From Candidatus Eubacterium faecigallinarum (GTDB lineage Bacteria > Bacillota > Clostridia > Oscillospirales > Acutalibacteraceae), in contig DXDN01000002.1 of assembly GCA_019115455.1 (NCBI GenBank), forward strand, positions 1 to 44,235: a stretch of DNA of 44,235 nt, given 5' to 3'. The notes below the pieces were generated by a model, which was given only the letters and a program-made list of their open reading frames with translations, made no database searches and was not told the origin of the DNA. Shown piece by piece: positions 17,508 through 25,200 of the stretch. Position numbers and translations under genes: made by a program. Within the stretch, counting starts at the first letter, position 1, and the number at the start of each line of letters is the position of its first letter.

Positions 17508-18049
17508 CCACGACTCAGCCGATGGTTTGCCCTGCCCCTGTAAGGGGCTGTTACCGTCCGCCACTGAGGTGGCGCTGAAGCGGTTTGCCAACCGCATTAC
17601 TTTTTCACGCTTACGCTGAAGCGTTTTTTCTTACTCTTTTGTACCGTCTCACCCATAAACGGGTCTATGTATTCTTTGAGTGACAGTTGACCAGCTACAA
17701 GATCTTCTTGTAGCTGATTTTTTATGTACTCTTTTATCTTTTTACTGTTCTTTCTTACTATATCTACGTAATATCCTCTACACCAAAAATGTCTGCTTCT
17801 GCTGTTTCTGTTGAAAGTTCTCGTAATATTTTGCCTGCGTCATCCCTGTTTTTCCATATATCACTTGTCTTCTATACTTTGGTACGAATACCCAACGGTA
17901 TTTGCATTCCCGTGTTGTATGTAATAAACTGTTTTTATCCATTGCGGACACCTCATTAATATTTTTGTGCGGTCGACCACATTCATTATATCACGGAGGC
18001 TTTTTTCCTTTTATCTAAAGTACTTTGTCTCCACCTGCATAGCAGATGG
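17508..18049 (-). mobile_element. Deleted IS200/IS605-type insertion sequence
   Basis: The element is oriented on the minus strand. The left-end imperfect hairpin is CCATCTGC-TAT-GCAGGTGG (18049-18031) and the right-end hairpin CCATCGGCTGAGTCGTGG (17525-17508) carries a bulged T, the terminal-hairpin style of this family. Between them is a broken Y1 transposase gene. The length of about 540 bases is less than the roughly 700 bases of intact IS200 elements, in line with an internal deletion. Further hairpins (GCCCCT-TAC-AGGGGC, GCGGTT-TGCC-AACCGC) lie near the right end. No orfB/tnpB is present. Confidence 0.8.
17597..17942 (-). pseudogene. tnpA: IS200-family TnpA transposase, deleted and frameshifted
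   Basis: The N-terminus reads MDKNSLLHTTRECKYRWVF then VPKYRRQVIYGK, the classic IS200 TnpA start. The frame then shifts (KILREL appears in another frame), and the central third with the HUH histidine motif (normally in PDHIHML) is absent. The C-terminal part resumes as RHFWCRGYYVDIVRKNS, includes KKIKEYIKNQLQEDLVAGQL and KEYIDPFMGE, and ends FSVSVKK. The catalytic tyrosine region is partly kept but the metal-binding histidines are lost, so the protein cannot be functional. ATG is at 17942, stop at 17597. Confidence 0.88.
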
Positions 18050-18069
18050 TTTATTTGTTGATACCAAAA

Positions 18070-18102
18070 AGCGTGTAATGATTATAAAAATCATTACACG
18101 CT
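18070..18102 (-). terminator. Terminator of the surface-protein operon
   Basis: A 14-bp perfect stem (AGCGTGTAATGATT / AATCATTACACGCT) with a 5-base loop lies 31 bases after the stop of the last surface-protein gene; on the minus strand it is followed by TTTTTGG. Confidence 0.88.
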
Positions 18103-18133
18103 GATTTAATTATACAATATTAAAATAATTAAA

Positions 18134-19108
18134 TTATGCTGTTTCTTTTTTCTTTTTAGAAATGAGAATTACTGCAAAAGCCATAGCTCCTGCACCAACA
18201 GCAGCAAGGAATATCGGCGTCTCGTTTCCCGTGTTTGGAGACTTTTTGTCTTCATTTTTTGAAGCAGTATCGCTCGTTCCTGCGCTGACAGTTGATGTAT
18301 TTGCTTTAACGGTAAAATCAGCAGTTGCAATACCTGTTGCCGAAACAATAGAAATTGTATGCTTGCCGGGAGACAAAGTTTCAAGATAGTCAGCTTTGAG
18401 TGTAACTACTGTACTGCCTTCCTTAACTGTATAGTTTGAATTGTTAAGGTCTTTGCCGTCTACCTGAACTTTCTGAAAATCAGCAAATGCTGCATTAGAT
18501 GTAAATGCAAGCCCATCGCTTGAGCCTTTCTGCCATGTGCCGTTTGCACCTTTAGTAATTTCTATTGACTGTGTTACAGTCTTTGCTTCCTTATATTCAA
18601 TCATAATTCCATATACTGAAGCGCTGCCGTATACTACATCAATAGTTAATGGAAAACTAACTGAAGTTGCTGTATAACCGCTTGCTGACGCACCGTTCTC
18701 AATACGGGCAGTAGCTCCATCATAACCATTTGGAAGAGGAACAGTAAGCGTTCCGCTGAGGGTTTCACCTTCGTAGTCAACTAAAGGAATACTTACATGA
18801 TATTCAGCATGCATATCATAGCCTTCGCTGGGATTTCCCATCTCGCTGTGCATTGCATTATAGTAATCAATACGAAGTCCGTCATATTCGCCCATCTCTC
18901 CCACATTCACTGAATTGTCAGGCGTAAATGTAGCAGAAAGTTCCGGTCGAAATACATAATCAATATCTGATTCCGATTCAATAGTCCTTACCGGCAAATC
19001 AATGGATTGTGCCGCAAACACTGTGGTTGGAACAAAACTTACAAGCAGGCACATACTCATAAGTAATGCTGCCAAGATTGTTTTTTTGCTTTTCTTTTTT
19101 GTTATCAT
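18134..19108 (-). CDS. Secreted protein with SPNTG sorting signal and X2-like domain
   Basis: Surface protein of 324 residues. The signal peptide has a KKKSKK start, a hydrophobic core and cleavage after VFAA (about residue 33). A novel-looking region follows (35-195), then a segment at about 196-270 (ITKGANGTWQKGSSDGLAF, KVQVDGKDLNNSNYTVKEGS, LSPGKHTISI) of the Ig-like X2/CBM_X2 type common on Clostridia surface proteins. It ends with a Ser/Thr-rich spacer, SPNTG (about 290), a hydrophobic segment and KKKK, the layout of a sortase substrate. AGGAGG precedes ATG 19108. It is the last gene of a three-gene operon, 63 bases after the LRR gene. Its ligand is unknown. Confidence 0.8.
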   Translation of the reverse strand: MITKKKSKKTILAALLMSMCLLVSFVPTTVFAAQSIDLPVRTIESESDIDYVFRPELSATFTPDNSVNVGEMGEYDGLRIDYYNAMHSEMGNPSEGYDMHAEYHVSIPLVDYEGETLSGTLTVPLPNGYDGATARIENGASASGYTATSVSFPLTIDVVYGSASVYGIMIEYKEAKTVTQSIEITKGANGTWQKGSSDGLAFTSNAAFADFQKVQVDGKDLNNSNYTVKEGSTVVTLKADYLETLSPGKHTISIVSATGIATADFTVKANTSTVSAGTSDTASKNEDKKSPNTGNETPIFLAAVGAGAMAFAVILISKKKKETA

Positions 19109-19171
19109 GATAATTTTCCTCCTTTTGATTTATAAAAGCCGATACTTAGATTTTTATATTATCGACATAAA

Positions 19172-22108
19172 TCACTTTTTAATTTTATATCTCTTTTTGT
19201 AAACAGCCGCAGCTGAATAAGTGCTGAATATAGATACGAAAAGTACTAATACCCACATATAAACGCCGCTTTCATTTCCTGTCTGCGGAGATTTTACGTT
19301 ATTAGGCTTATTTGTTTCCGTATTTGAATTTTCAGTTTTTGTGTCAGCCTTGTCCGATTGCGCATGTGTTGCGGCAGCAGGAATCACAACAGCAGTTTTT
19401 TTGTAACCGCAAACCTCACATTCTTCATGCTTGTAGCCGTTTTCAGTTTCTGTTGCGTCTTTATCAATTACCCACTTAAAACTATGTTCCGCCTTGCTGT
19501 CTTCATAAACAAAGCCACAGCCTGCTGTACATCCATGCCAATGGTTATCTGCATCATAACTCCACTGAGTACTTTCGGTATGACCGAGAGCCTCGCCCTC
19601 AGTAATGCCGCAAACAGAACAGGTTTTAGGAGCAGTGCACGTAGCCGCCGTCCATGAATGATCTGCATATTCTCCGTACTCCGTGTCACAAACATCGCAC
19701 ACTGCTTTCTTCTTGCAAGTTGCAGCATTTGCACCTGTAGAGGAATGAGCTGCTTTGTCGATTATTTCACCACAGACAGTACAACGCTTATAATGCTCGT
19801 CATCAGTTTTTGTCCAGTCTTCATCGGCAGTATGTTCTAATTTAGGTATAACGAGTAATGATTGGTCTTTTATCAGCACAGTACAGTCTGCATCCTCAAA
19901 CAATTGACCGCAGTCAGCACATTTATAATGACTTTTTACACCTTCCTTTGTGCAGGTAGCCGCACTCTCAAGAACTAAAATACCCGTATGCTCACTTACA
20001 ATAAGATTTCCGTTTTCCCAGCTTCCTGACTTGAGTTCTACTGAATTGTCAATTTCGATATTTTCTTCCAGAATATTCGTCACCTTACAGTCTGATTTTG
20101 TCTGGAAAGTACCGCCGTTGATTGCAATAACACCTTGTTCCATAGGGTCAAAATATATTGCACATTTGGGATCATCGTAGTAAGCTACGCCGTCCATTAA
20201 TGTTAAGGTTCCGTTGTTCATCACAAGCTTGCTTTCCGTTTGGTCGCTGTTGCTGCCGTTACCCAAAGAAAGAGCCTTTCCCGTAACAGAGGTAGTATCT
20301 CCGTCAACCGTGACAGTACTCTGGTGATTGGCGGTAATTTTTTCCGCCACATCTACCGTTGCGCCGTTTTTAAACGTAATATTGTGGTGAACAAAGAGAT
20401 AGGTTCCCACATTGACGGTTGCGCCGTCGATTACCAAATCACCCGTGTCGTTGTTTCCGCCGTAACCACTATCCCGACCTAAATCCATCTGCTTGTTGGT
20501 AGTAAGAGTACCGTCTCCAGTTATAACAAGATTGCATCCAACATCTGAGTTTATACTGTCACCCTCGGAATTGATTGTATTTTCTCCCACCAAAACGATG
20601 GTAAGATTTTCAAATCCTGAGTTTATTGCTCCGCAATAGCCGTATTTACCGCCGTATTCGGTAATGGTTGCATTGGTCAGTGTAAGGGTATTTGTATCAG
20701 GGTCAAACGCTGCCGTGCCGTCCCCGCAGGCTACGGTCAGCTTATCGCTGCGAAAACGTTCTCCATTAACAAAAAGAGGATAAAACAATGTGCCGCTATC
20801 CAAGATATATCCGGCAAAATCCTCACCCAGTGCTGCAATATATGCTTCTTCCGAGCCCTCTGGTACGTGAATACGGAAAGCCGGCTGTGAAGGATTAAAC
20901 ACATTATAAGAAAATGCAGGCGGTGTAGCGCTTTCAAAAGTTACGCTGACAAGACCGGTACAGCCATCAAATGCGCTGGAATCAATACTTTTGACGGTGG
21001 AAGGAATAGTGATTTCAGCCAGACCGATGCAGTCGGCAAACATAAAACCGCTGATATGATTTGGAACCTGTATCTCTGTCAGGGAAGTACAGCCTTTGAA
21101 CGTCCTGATCCCGCTGTCAGAAATCTTGTTAAACGGAAAAGACGTAAGAGACGTGCAGTTTTCAAAGGCGTACATATCAATGTAGAAGCTTTCTCCGCCA
21201 TTCACTGTTACTGTAGTGAGTTTTTTACAGTTGTAGAAAGCCCAATCGGCAATACGAACAATTTCATTTGCGGAAAAGGTTTCAATGGCGCTCCCGGCAA
21301 ATGCCTGAGACGCAATTATCACTGCATTTGCCGTGATGTTTTTCAGTTTTGTGTTTTCGTAAAAGGCTTTATAGCTGATAGAATTTACAGCGCTTGGGAC
21401 AGTAAAATCTGTATCTGTTTTTCCTCCGGGATATGCCTGAAGCCACACTTTGCTTGCGTTATACAAAACGCCGTCCTCTGCACAATAAGACGTGTTGCCG
21501 TCTTCCACCGTATAGGCGGCGAGATTCGGATATTCATTTGCCGGGAAGTCACGACCATCAATGACGCAATTCACATCTTTCCAAATATTCACGCCAACAA
21601 CGCTTTCTTTATACAGCATTTGATAAAGGGTATTCTGTGTTTTCAGCCAGTTTTTCCAGTTGGCAAGTCCCTTGTCTGCCTCAATATGTAAAATCCCGTT
21701 TTCGTCCAGTGTCCACCAGTCCCATTCGGGGATATTGATAAGCGTTACCTCGCTCTCCGTTCCGTCTTCGCCCTTTACCACGAGAAACAACAGATAAAGG
21801 TCGGTAGTAAGATTTCCTACGGTAACCGAAACTTTTTCTCCTGCAGCACAAGGAACTCCTTCACCCGTAGTATCAATTTCCAAGTCTTGTGTAAACTCGC
21901 TTGGCAGTATCGCCGCATAATAGTATTCTCCCGCTGTATCGCTGGTAAATTCTACCACCGCCTCAGTTCTTGTAGTGCGGTATACGTCACCCGGCGTCAC
22001 TGTCGGCTCCGCCGCAAATACGGTCACAGGCATCAAGCCCACCAGAAGACACAGACTGAGCATTAACGCCCCAAGTTTTGACATTAGTCTTTTCTTTTTT
22101 ATTTTCAT
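19172..22108 (-). CDS. BspA-type LRR / beta-helix surface protein with SPQTG signal
   Basis: Surface protein of 978 residues. Signal peptide 1-33 (VFAAE), a beta-sandwich-like region (36-125), then leucine-rich repeats of the BspA/LRR_5 kind at about 195-425 (NSISYKAFYENTKLKNI, FENCTSLTSF, FKGCTSLTEIQVP, IDSSAFDGCTGLVSV). A stretch at about 445-715 has repeated TLTLTNATI, LVITGDGTLTT and LVMNNGTLTL strands, suggesting a right-handed beta-helix. Four or five CxxC knuckles follow (CADCG, CTVCG, CDVCD, CSVCG, CEVCG) between His-rich repeats, then SPQTG (about 940), a hydrophobic segment and KKRYKIKK. ATG overlaps the stop of the 113-residue gene (ATGA). Such proteins often bind host or food glycans and proteins; the ligand here is unknown. 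Confidence 0.85.
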   Translation of the reverse strand: MKIKKKRLMSKLGALMLSLCLLVGLMPVTVFAAEPTVTPGDVYRTTRTEAVVEFTSDTAGEYYYAAILPSEFTQDLEIDTTGEGVPCAAGEKVSVTVGNLTTDLYLLFLVVKGEDGTESEVTLINIPEWDWWTLDENGILHIEADKGLANWKNWLKTQNTLYQMLYKESVVGVNIWKDVNCVIDGRDFPANEYPNLAAYTVEDGNTSYCAEDGVLYNASKVWLQAYPGGKTDTDFTVPSAVNSISYKAFYENTKLKNITANAVIIASQAFAGSAIETFSANEIVRIADWAFYNCKKLTTVTVNGGESFYIDMYAFENCTSLTSFPFNKISDSGIRTFKGCTSLTEIQVPNHISGFMFADCIGLAEITIPSTVKSIDSSAFDGCTGLVSVTFESATPPAFSYNVFNPSQPAFRIHVPEGSEEAYIAALGEDFAGYILDSGTLFYPLFVNGERFRSDKLTVACGDGTAAFDPDTNTLTLTNATITEYGGKYGYCGAINSGFENLTIVLVGENTINSEGDSINSDVGCNLVITGDGTLTTNKQMDLGRDSGYGGNNDTGDLVIDGATVNVGTYLFVHHNITFKNGATVDVAEKITANHQSTVTVDGDTTSVTGKALSLGNGSNSDQTESKLVMNNGTLTLMDGVAYYDDPKCAIYFDPMEQGVIAINGGTFQTKSDCKVTNILEENIEIDNSVELKSGSWENGNLIVSEHTGILVLESAATCTKEGVKSHYKCADCGQLFEDADCTVLIKDQSLLVIPKLEHTADEDWTKTDDEHYKRCTVCGEIIDKAAHSSTGANAATCKKKAVCDVCDTEYGEYADHSWTAATCTAPKTCSVCGITEGEALGHTESTQWSYDADNHWHGCTAGCGFVYEDSKAEHSFKWVIDKDATETENGYKHEECEVCGYKKTAVVIPAAATHAQSDKADTKTENSNTETNKPNNVKSPQTGNESGVYMWVLVLFVSIFSTYSAAAVYKKRYKIKK

Positions 22109-22446
22109 GCAGGTTTATCTCCTTTCTGCTTAATAAAAACCGATATTTTCAGCTCATTTTCCAAAAGCTGTTCCACACGATCTGCCAAATACTCCACCGC
22201 ACGCATTTTGCCCTTGTCTGACAGCCCTTCTCTCGGGCTTTTTATTTTTACTGTCAGGACTGTTGCAGGCGGTTCGTCCGATATGGTTAATTCAAATCCG
22301 CTTGTGTTTCCGAAAACCGAAATACTTGCGTCGATTTGTCCTGCATTTTCTTTTTTATAAACGCTGTTTTCGGAATCCAAAACATCATAAAGCGCATAAA
22401 GAACCAGCTGTTTGGTATACGGCAATATACGCCTGACGGATTTCAT
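22105..22446 (-). CDS. 113-residue protein of unknown function, first in surface operon
   Basis: Not recognised. It has no signal peptide or membrane segment, so it is probably cytoplasmic. The N-terminus is helical and basic (MKSVRRILPYTKQLVLYALY); the middle alternates strand-like segments (IDASISVFGNTSGFELTISD, TVLTVKIKSP); a helix (KGKMRAVEYLADRVEQLLE) and a short basic tail follow. It has an AGGGAGGTG ribosome site and is translationally coupled to the LRR gene through ATGA, which suggests a linked role such as control, export help or modification of the surface proteins. That role is inference from the arrangement alone. Confidence 0.7.
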   Translation of the reverse strand: MKSVRRILPYTKQLVLYALYDVLDSENSVYKKENAGQIDASISVFGNTSGFELTISDEPPATVLTVKIKSPREGLSDKGKMRAVEYLADRVEQLLENELKISVFIKQKGDKPA

Positions 22447-22530
22447 GATTTTTCACCTCCCTTATTTATTTACCTTTAAAGTACGTCTAAATAGTAACTT
22501 GCCGAGAAAATTTTTTGTAGTCCACATTAG

Positions 22531-22566
22531 TGACATAATGTCAAATTAAGAGGTTCACATATGTGA
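22531..22566. promoter_or_regulatory. Two palindromes upstream of the surface-protein operon
   Basis: TGACAT-A-ATGTCA (22531-22543) and TCACATATGTGA (22555-22566, perfect) have centres about 23 bases apart. A minus-strand TTGACA (22544-22539) overlaps the first palindrome; 17 bases on, the -10 position reads ACTACA, a poor hexamer. A weak -10 with palindromes over and upstream of the -35 fits an activator-dependent promoter. The nearby LuxR-type protein is the obvious candidate, which is inference. Confidence 0.5.
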
Positions 22567-22584
22567 CTTTTTAAAAAAATCACA

Positions 22585-22617
22585 TAAAAAAGCACCGTTT
22601 TCTGTGGAAAACAGTGC
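22585..22617 (-). terminator. Terminator of the LuxR-type regulator gene
   Basis: An 11-bp stem GCACTGTTTTC / GAAAACGGTGC (minus strand, one G-T pair) with a 4-base loop is followed by TTTTTTAT, 27 bases after the stop codon at 22644. Confidence 0.85.
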
Positions 22618-22643
22618 ATAAATAAAAAACATTTATTTTTCTT

Positions 22644-24074
22644 TTATTTTATTTCAAAACTTGTATAGCTTTGGAACAAACCGATACGACTTTTTGTTTC
22701 AGTCTTTTCATAAATCGAAGCTATGTACCGCTGAAGCATTCTGCGGGAAATATAAAGGCTGTCGGCAATTTCCTGAACACCGTCCTCGGTTGTAAGCAAT
22801 TTCTCCAGGACCTCGGTTTCACGGGGAGTCAATGAACAACTTTGCGCATACAGACTCAATCTTTCCTGAGGTGATAATGCAGAATCGCTTAATGACTCTT
22901 TTGATTTTTCCGTTTTATTTCCGAAATGGAGATATCCGCCGACAGCAAAGGATAGGACTAATACAACGAACATCAAAATATCTATTGTTATAATTAGATT
23001 TAAAGGAAGATCGGCAATACACGCAGCAGCCAGAACGCTGTCAGCCAATCCGCTTATTACACGTCCCATTCCCGCCCAAAGCTCGGGATATTTGGTTTCC
23101 TGCGCAATATTCCAAAACATTAAGTTGAAATAGGAAACATTTGCGCCGAGGCAAACGTAGTAAAGGCACATATTAAGATAATAATTTCCAACCTCGCCGA
23201 ACAAAATCGGATTAAACACGGCAAACATTGCCATACACAAAGTGGCGATAGGAACATACTTTTGCTTCTTTATATCGCCAATAAATCCAATCAAGACATA
23301 ACTCGCTATAATAAAAAGACGAGGCCAGGCATAATAATTAAATTCCTGATAATTTGTCTGCACGTTAAGACGCATCATCTGGGTATCATAAAAAGTTCCG
23401 ATTACGGATAGCGCCACAACTGTCAGCGATAGTATAATAAGCCTTTTGCGTATATCGCTTTTTGTTTTCAAAGACTCTTTTTCATAAGGCAGACAGTCTT
23501 CTCCCAGCCATGACCACGGTTTTTTGACGGCAAGCCAGAGAGTTACGGCAAAGCCCAAAACAAGCACAATGGGAAGCCCGAACATAATGTCCAAATGCTC
23601 CTGTAGCAAGTATTGAAATAAAACAGCTATAGATGCACCGATTGCCATCACTTTTCCGATATAATGTGTCTGTGCCAAAGCCAGGGACATACAAAAATAA
23701 ACCGTTCCGCCGAGGACTCCCAAGGAAAATGCCGCCAGCATTGCCATAACAGAATATGTAACAACCCAATTCATAAAATAAAGTGCAAGCACACTGACAA
23801 AATATACAATGTTGGGAATAACCAGCATCCTAAGCCGTGCTTTTTCAGACTTAAATATTTTGCGCTGTAATGAAAAAAACACAAATCCAGCAGCTACCAG
23901 TATATAGTCAATATAATGCAGTGCAAGCTGCCACGAGGAATCAGAAACGCTGATATTTCTCTGGTCAATAAAAGAAAGCGTTACCATATATTCAAACATA
24001 TAGGCGGAAAAAAACACAATCAAGAAAATAATTTTATGTTTCTTTATTTTATGCTTAAATAAAACCAAGTCCAT
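22644..24074 (-). CDS. Membrane-embedded LuxR-type regulator
   Basis: Protein of 476 residues with about 12 hydrophobic segments (residues 15-385) arranged like an MFS transporter, then a linker and a C-terminal LuxR/GerE helix-turn-helix (about 410-470: LTPRETEVLEKLLTTEDG, then VQEIADSLYISRRMLQRYIA). ATG at 24074 with AGGAGAG upstream is preferred to a TTG 45 bases earlier. This one-component design (membrane sensor fused to LuxR domain) is common in gut Actinobacteria and found in Clostridia; the signals are unknown. It probably controls the surface-protein operon that starts 200 bases downstream on the same strand, as it has its own terminator and the operon promoter has palindromes. Confidence 0.85.
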   Translation of the reverse strand: MDLVLFKHKIKKHKIIFLIVFFSAYMFEYMVTLSFIDQRNISVSDSSWQLALHYIDYILVAAGFVFFSLQRKIFKSEKARLRMLVIPNIVYFVSVLALYFMNWVVTYSVMAMLAAFSLGVLGGTVYFCMSLALAQTHYIGKVMAIGASIAVLFQYLLQEHLDIMFGLPIVLVLGFAVTLWLAVKKPWSWLGEDCLPYEKESLKTKSDIRKRLIILSLTVVALSVIGTFYDTQMMRLNVQTNYQEFNYYAWPRLFIIASYVLIGFIGDIKKQKYVPIATLCMAMFAVFNPILFGEVGNYYLNMCLYYVCLGANVSYFNLMFWNIAQETKYPELWAGMGRVISGLADSVLAAACIADLPLNLIITIDILMFVVLVLSFAVGGYLHFGNKTEKSKESLSDSALSPQERLSLYAQSCSLTPRETEVLEKLLTTEDGVQEIADSLYISRRMLQRYIASIYEKTETKSRIGLFQSYTSFEIK

Positions 24075-24606
24075 TATTATTTTCTCTCCTTTTAGCAGAA
24101 TGCACAAAACTTTTTTCAAGACGTTCTCAAGATATACATATGTTTATTATATAACAGAAACATAATGCAAAGCAGACGAAATTTATCAAAATCCAATACC
24201 TGTTTCAGGCAACTCAACATTGAATTACTAAAGGTTAGACGTCCTAATTTACTGTGCTTTAACCGTATTTATTCGTTAATGCCAACATCAGTTAACATTG
24301 TTTATTAAGCCGTATTTTTGCACATTTTTATCATATCTACTTTGACCGCAGTATATCACATTTTCTATAAAAAATCAATGAGGCGAAAGACTTGCCCTAA
24401 TTAATATATGTCTATAACTGTAAAAAATCACACTCCTGTCATATAACAAATATTTCAGCACAACAGAAAAAGGTAGAACAATATCAGTAACACAAACAAA
24501 GCAACTTAATTTTCTTAAATTTGGAATAATAATGTCAAGCATCATCACCACAGGCGATAAAATCATGCATTCCAAAAAAACGACATATTACTGATTAAAT
24601 ATTTAA
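24075..24606. other. AT-rich gap without a supported gene
   Basis: No convincing gene. On the minus strand TATAAT (24144-24139) lies upstream of the regulator gene, with only a weak TGCTTT at 17-base spacing. A 66-codon frame at 24375-24575 (minus) has no ribosome site and no recognisable features. Short protein-like stretches near 24540-24590 (minus strand) may be more pseudogene debris. Confidence 0.5.
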
Positions 24607-24942
24607 TCATCTTTTAATATTGGCTTGTGCTAAATTTATAATTCTGTTAGCGTCTTTGCTGAAAAAGCCGTTTGTAATCAATTCTCTATTAGAGATATTC
24701 ATTTTTTCGTTACAGAATGAATTTTACAAACTATTTCAGGATACAGCAACGGGTCGCTGCCAAAAGTCATAAGAGAATTGATTTTATAATGCATGCAAAT
24801 ATCGTAAACTACTTTTTCAAGAATTTCGCCGTCGATGTGCATTTGAAATATAACTGCCTTTTGAGCAATGCTTGCACTTGCCTATACAAATCATAGTTAT
24901 TACAAGTTCAATTCTATTTATGTTTTTCAAATATTTATTCAT
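24607..24942 (-). pseudogene. Decayed radical SAM protein fragment
   Basis: Reading minus from ATG at 24942 gives MNKYLKNINRIELVITM then ICIGKCKHCSKG, with the radical-SAM CxxxCxxC iron-sulfur motif (C19, C23, C26). The frame then shifts near 24843 and continues MHIDGEILEKVVYDICMHYK, then LMTFGSDPLLYPEIVCKIHS, the usual GGEPLL-type region (here GSDPLL). A second shift near 24702 leads to MNISNRELITNGFFSKD and a stop at 24607. The three pieces are collinear and together make only the first third of a radical SAM enzyme. The target peptide or substrate cannot be inferred. Confidence 0.75.
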
Positions 24943-24955
24943 TAGTAACTACTGC

Positions 24956-25075
24956 TTATGCCTTTGTCCTCCAAAATCCGATTGTGTAATTTGTATTTGT
25001 TGCAACAAAGTTCGGAATTTGTACTTCTCCTACATGTCTATAACCGATACCCATTTCTTCCATTAATGATTTCAT
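24956..25075 (-). pseudogene. TnpV-like fragment
   Basis: A 39-residue frame begins MKSLMEEMGIGYRHVGEVQI then PNFVATN. This matches the start I recall for transposon-encoded TnpV proteins (MKSL.EEMG..Y..VGDY..PNL), which are about 120 residues long in Tn1549-like elements. The rest is missing: it ends IGFWRTKA after a region where TnpV has IGIWG.RR. So it is a remnant, and places Tn1549-type sequence at the right edge of the island as well as at the left. Confidence 0.55.
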
Positions 25076-25141
25076 TGCTTTTTCTCAAATAAAATTATTT
25101 TCTTATAACCTGCAATCAAATCATTTTAGCTGTTTACAAAG

Positions 25142-25188
25142 TTTTAGGGCACCCTCTTTATCAAGGGTGCCCTAAAATCCGTCCTTTT
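25142..25188 (-). terminator. Terminator of the coiled-coil gene; right copy of island hairpin repeat
   Basis: On the minus strand AAAAGGACGGAT is followed by a 14-bp stem TTTTAGGGCACCCT / AGGGTGCCCTAAAA with loop TGATAAAG, 24 bases after the stop at 25201. It is the inverted homologue of 14554-14595. In this position it can end the rsmD-coaD-coiled-coil transcript. Confidence 0.75.
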
Positions 25189-25200
25189 CATTATTAAAAC

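Noticed and set aside
18070-18102. Hairpin considered as an end of the IS200-like element
   Set aside because: Perfect stem with U tract on the minus strand after the surface operon; the IS left-end hairpin is already at 18031-18049.
19358-21691. Several plus-strand frames of 60-211 codons across the LRR surface gene
   Set aside because: Mirror images of a repeat-rich coding gene; composition follows the minus-strand codons and no starts have ribosome sites.
24075-24119. TTG start 15 codons upstream for the LuxR-type regulator
   Set aside because: No ribosome site before the TTG; AGGAGAG lies before the ATG at 24074.
24375-24575. 66-codon hydrophobic frame on the minus strand
   Set aside because: No ribosome site, no recognisable domain, lies in decayed AT-rich DNA; hydrophobic frames arise easily in such sequence.
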